Of a DNA stretch of 7,040 nucleotides, positions 5,170 through 7,040 are shown in pieces. Where the stretch lies: NCBI GenBank assembly GCA_020629335.1, contig JAHDDN010000278.1, forward strand, positions 1 to 7,040, in the 5' to 3' direction. Origin of the DNA: Chitinophagales bacterium (GTDB lineage: Bacteria > Bacteroidota > Bacteroidia > Chitinophagales > UBA2359). Made by a program: the position numbers and the translations under genes. Under the pieces are notes generated by a model that was not told the DNA's origin, ran no database searches, and was given only the letters and a program-made list of their open reading frames with translations. The number at the start of each line of letters is the position of its first letter. Position 1 is the stretch's first letter.

Positions 5170-6327
5170 ATGGAAATCAAAGCAAAACCCTCCAAATCAA
5201 ACAACAAAAAAAATTCATCATTAATCATTCATCATTTATCATTATCTAAGCGTTCATCATTATTTATCCGTTCATTGTTCATAGTTCATCTTTCATTGTT
5301 TTTAACGCTCGTTTCTTGTAAGAAAGACCCCACTCCTGATCCTTCCCCAACTAACACAATCAACTTTCAAGAAGGTATTTTCATCTCCAACGAAGGGACT
5401 TTTAATTGGGGCAATGCCAGCCTATCCTTTTATGACAGTGTTAAAGATAGCCTGTACAACAATCTATTTCAAAGCATCAATGGCCGCCCCATAGGCGATG
5501 TATTTCAATCTATCTACGAAAAAGGCGATTATCTTTACCTCATCGTCAATAATTCCCAAACTATAGAAGTTATTCATAAAAGCACTTTAGAGAGCGTAGC
5601 GACCATAGAAACGCCTCACAAGGGCCGTTATCTACAAGCTGTCAATGATAGCATCGCTTATTTGACAAATATCTTCTCAGATGACATTACTATAATCAAC
5701 TTAAGTAATCATTCTGTTTTAGGAAGCATCCCTTCGGAATGCCCCCATGATGATCCCTATCTTTGTGGGAATGAACAAATGGTTTTACTCAACAATACCC
5801 TCTATGTCATCAATCGCAGTAATGACCAATTGTGGGCCATTCATCCTGAAGATCATTCAATCATCAGCGAAATAACCGTCGGCAAGAATCCAGTCAATTT
5901 ATTGGCGGATAAAAACGGTCATCTGTGGATTTTATGTGATGGACTATTCGGTGCCGACTACCCAAGTCTATACCAGATTGATCCCAGCACCAACCCACCG
6001 AATATTCTTAAAAATTTAGTATTCCCCAATATCAATGATTTTCCTTCTCGCCTTAGCATCAACACCACAGGCGAAAAGCTATACTTCCTAAACGAAGTCG
6101 TCTATCAACTCGACATCAATGATAACAGTCTTCCCTCCTTTCCCATCATCTCAGCTAATGGAGGTAGCCTCTACGGTTTAGGCATCACCCAAGATCACCT
6201 CTATATTTCTGATGCCTTAGACTTCACCCAAAACGGCATCATCTATCAGTATAATTTAGCTGATTATAGTTTAACAAAAGAATTCAAAGCAGGCATTATA
6301 CCGAATGGATTTTGGGAAAGTAATTAG
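5170..6327 (+). CDS. Surface lipoprotein with DUF5074/YncE-like beta-propeller domain
   Basis: This is a 385-residue predicted lipoprotein. The hydrophobic segment at about 29-48 ends in a lipobox LVSC with Cys50, followed by KKDPTPDPSP, a charged, proline-rich start typical of Bacteroidota lipoproteins. The signal peptide is unusually long because 28 residues precede the hydrophobic core. The start is secure: an in-frame TAA lies at 5152-5154 and the next methionine is residue 204. The rest is beta-rich and shows DUF5074 hallmarks: GIFISNEGTFNWGNASLSFYD (69-89), NGRPIGDVFQS (104-114), repeated LY-(V/I) strands, GKNPVNLL (238-245) and the closing AGIIPNGFWE (374-383). This family includes BtuG-like propellers that bind cobalamin at the cell surface beside BtuB, but no TonB-dependent transporter or cobalamin riboswitch is visible here, so the ligand is unknown. 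Cys191 and Cys199 could form a disulfide. Residues 15-43 or so are encoded by a dispersed DNA repeat. Confidence 0.88.
   Translation: MEIKAKPSKSNNKKNSSLIIHHLSLSKRSSLFIRSLFIVHLSLFLTLVSCKKDPTPDPSPTNTINFQEGIFISNEGTFNWGNASLSFYDSVKDSLYNNLFQSINGRPIGDVFQSIYEKGDYLYLIVNNSQTIEVIHKSTLESVATIETPHKGRYLQAVNDSIAYLTNIFSDDITIINLSNHSVLGSIPSECPHDDPYLCGNEQMVLLNNTLYVINRSNDQLWAIHPEDHSIISEITVGKNPVNLLADKNGHLWILCDGLFGADYPSLYQIDPSTNPPNILKNLVFPNINDFPSRLSINTTGEKLYFLNEVVYQLDINDNSLPSFPIISANGGSLYGLGITQDHLYISDALDFTQNGIIYQYNLADYSLTKEFKAGIIPNGFWESN
5214..5300 (-). repeat. AATGATGAAT-family repeat inside the lipoprotein signal-peptide coding region
   Basis: On the minus strand this stretch is a run of AATGATGAAT, AATGATAAAT and TATGAAC units, the same family seen at 857-889, 1161-1193 and 5011-5080. 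It shares an exact 18-mer with 1176-1193 and an exact 17-mer with 871-887 (both inverted), and an exact 13-mer with 5062-5074 (direct). In the gene's frame it encodes residues rich in Ser, Leu, Ile, Phe and His, including most of the hydrophobic core of the signal peptide. Confidence 0.8.
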
Positions 6328-6351
6328 CTAGAAAATTGGTGAATTAGTATA

Positions 6352-6945
6352 TTAGTTAATCAGGGCTTGCTGCTTGCTTAGATCAATATTCTCATATAAA
6401 TCACTCATCGAAATATCAATATCTAAACTGCTTACTTTTAAAATCGAATCAACACCCGTTGTTCTGGAGATTTGCCAAACATTATTATCTTTTTGAAAGA
6501 AGCTTTCTACTTGATATTTATCTTGCTCAATTAAAATATACTCTCTAAGACTTGGGATTTGTCTATAAAGAAAAAACTTATCTCCTCTATCATATAAGGC
6601 AGTAGATTTAGAAAGCACTTCTACTATGACAGTTGGGTTACAAATAGCATGAGGATTTTTTTCAGACTTTTCTAAATCACCACATACGACCATAGCATCT
6701 GGATATACAAATGAATTAGTAGCCTCTATTGATAACTTAATTTCACTCAAATAGGCTTGACAAGTATCGCGATCTAAAGCATTTCTTAATTCCGAAAAAA
6801 TATTGCCGCATAATATACCATGATTAATTGTGCCACCAGACATCGCCCATACATTACCATCATGATATTCATGCTTAATACCAGTTTCTTCTTCAATAGC
6901 TTGGTACTCTTCTATAGAATAAGATTTTAAAGATGCTGACTTCAT
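6352..6945 (-). CDS. Uma2 family protein (DUF820, PD-(D/E)XK nuclease-like fold)
   Basis: This 197-residue protein matches the Uma2/DUF820 pattern: an N-terminal YSIEEYQAIEEE (9-20), HEYHDGNVWAMSGGTINHGIL (25-45), a core YPDAMVV with Asp83 (81-87), NPTVIVEVLSKST (103-115) with Glu109, DRGDKFFLYRQIPSLREYILIEQ (119-141) with Lys123, and a variable tail. Asp83, Glu109 and the following conserved residues form the putative metal site of a PD-(D/E)XK-type fold. Members are common in multicopy families in cyanobacteria and some Bacteroidota and are often called restriction-endonuclease-like, but their biological role is largely unknown. The length is normal. The gene is convergent with the lipoprotein gene, 24 bp between stops, with no GC-rich terminator between them. 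No methyltransferase or antitoxin-like partner is visible. A well-placed promoter suggests the mRNA could be leaderless. Confidence 0.88.
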   Translation of the reverse strand: MKSASLKSYSIEEYQAIEEETGIKHEYHDGNVWAMSGGTINHGILCGNIFSELRNALDRDTCQAYLSEIKLSIEATNSFVYPDAMVVCGDLEKSEKNPHAICNPTVIVEVLSKSTALYDRGDKFFLYRQIPSLREYILIEQDKYQVESFFQKDNNVWQISRTTGVDSILKVSSLDIDISMSDLYENIDLSKQQALIN

Positions 6946-6949
6946 ATAA

Positions 6950-6981
6950 TGAAGGTAATATTTTTGGAGGAATTATTCAAG
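6950..6981 (-). promoter_or_regulatory. Candidate promoter of the Uma2 gene, possibly leaderless
   Basis: On the minus strand CTTG (6981-6978) lies 20 bp upstream of TACCTTCA (6957-6950), close to the Bacteroidota TTTG-(17-23)-TAnnTTTG arrangement (two mismatches in the -7 element). Transcription would start around 6944, practically at the ATG (6945-6943), which implies a leaderless or near-leaderless message. Confidence 0.35.
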
Positions 6982-7040
6982 TGAACTTAACTATTCTAAT
7001 TCCAGCTAAGGTCTAGATGAGATAAGCTGCTTAAACTTTT

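Noticed and set aside
719..5170. Composite transposon or genomic island around fadIJ
   Set aside because: The flanking inverted repeats are short and imperfect, there is no transposase or integrase, no target duplication was seen, and the fad genes are core metabolism.

Overview
The window looks like a chromosomal segment of a free-living member of the Bacteroidota. Three signs support this. The best promoter candidate, upstream of the thiolase gene, has the TAnnTTTG -7 element of that phylum. Start codons are preceded by AT-rich leaders rather than Shine-Dalgarno sequences. Gene content also fits: a DUF5074-type surface lipoprotein, an Uma2-family protein, and an intergenic CCCCCT/AGGGGG hairpin of a kind I associate with Bacteroidota genomes. 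Family-level placement (for example Saprospiraceae) would be a guess.

Layout. Positions 1-718 (minus) hold the N-terminal 239 residues of an uncharacterised, possibly DHH-like protein that runs off the left edge. Positions 719-1477 are a long divergent intergenic region with no convincing gene. It contains simple-sequence repeats, a GC-rich structured island (about 1006-1235), a phased octamer/nonamer array (1296-1358), a 22-bp dyad (1380-1401) and a promoter (1426-1433). Positions 1478-5004 hold a two-gene beta-oxidation operon, fadI (thiolase) then fadJ (enoyl-CoA hydratase/3-hydroxyacyl-CoA dehydrogenase), separated by a repeat-like hairpin element. Positions 5005-5169 carry a long imperfect hairpin and an inverted copy of the octamer array. 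Positions 5170-6327 encode a predicted beta-propeller surface lipoprotein, and 6352-6945 (minus, convergent) an Uma2-family PD-(D/E)XK protein.

How the genes work together. FadJ and FadI supply three of the four steps of a beta-oxidation cycle: hydration, NAD-dependent oxidation and thiolysis. The acyl-CoA dehydrogenase and acyl-CoA synthetase must lie elsewhere. The lipoprotein and the Uma2 protein have no evident link to fatty-acid metabolism.

The least ordinary content is the repeat landscape. Two short-repeat families occur in one orientation left of fadIJ and mainly in the opposite orientation to its right. One of them has been taken into the lipoprotein gene, where it encodes most of the signal peptide. 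I found no transposase, CRISPR array, tRNA, rRNA or defence system, and nothing I would call a complete undescribed system.
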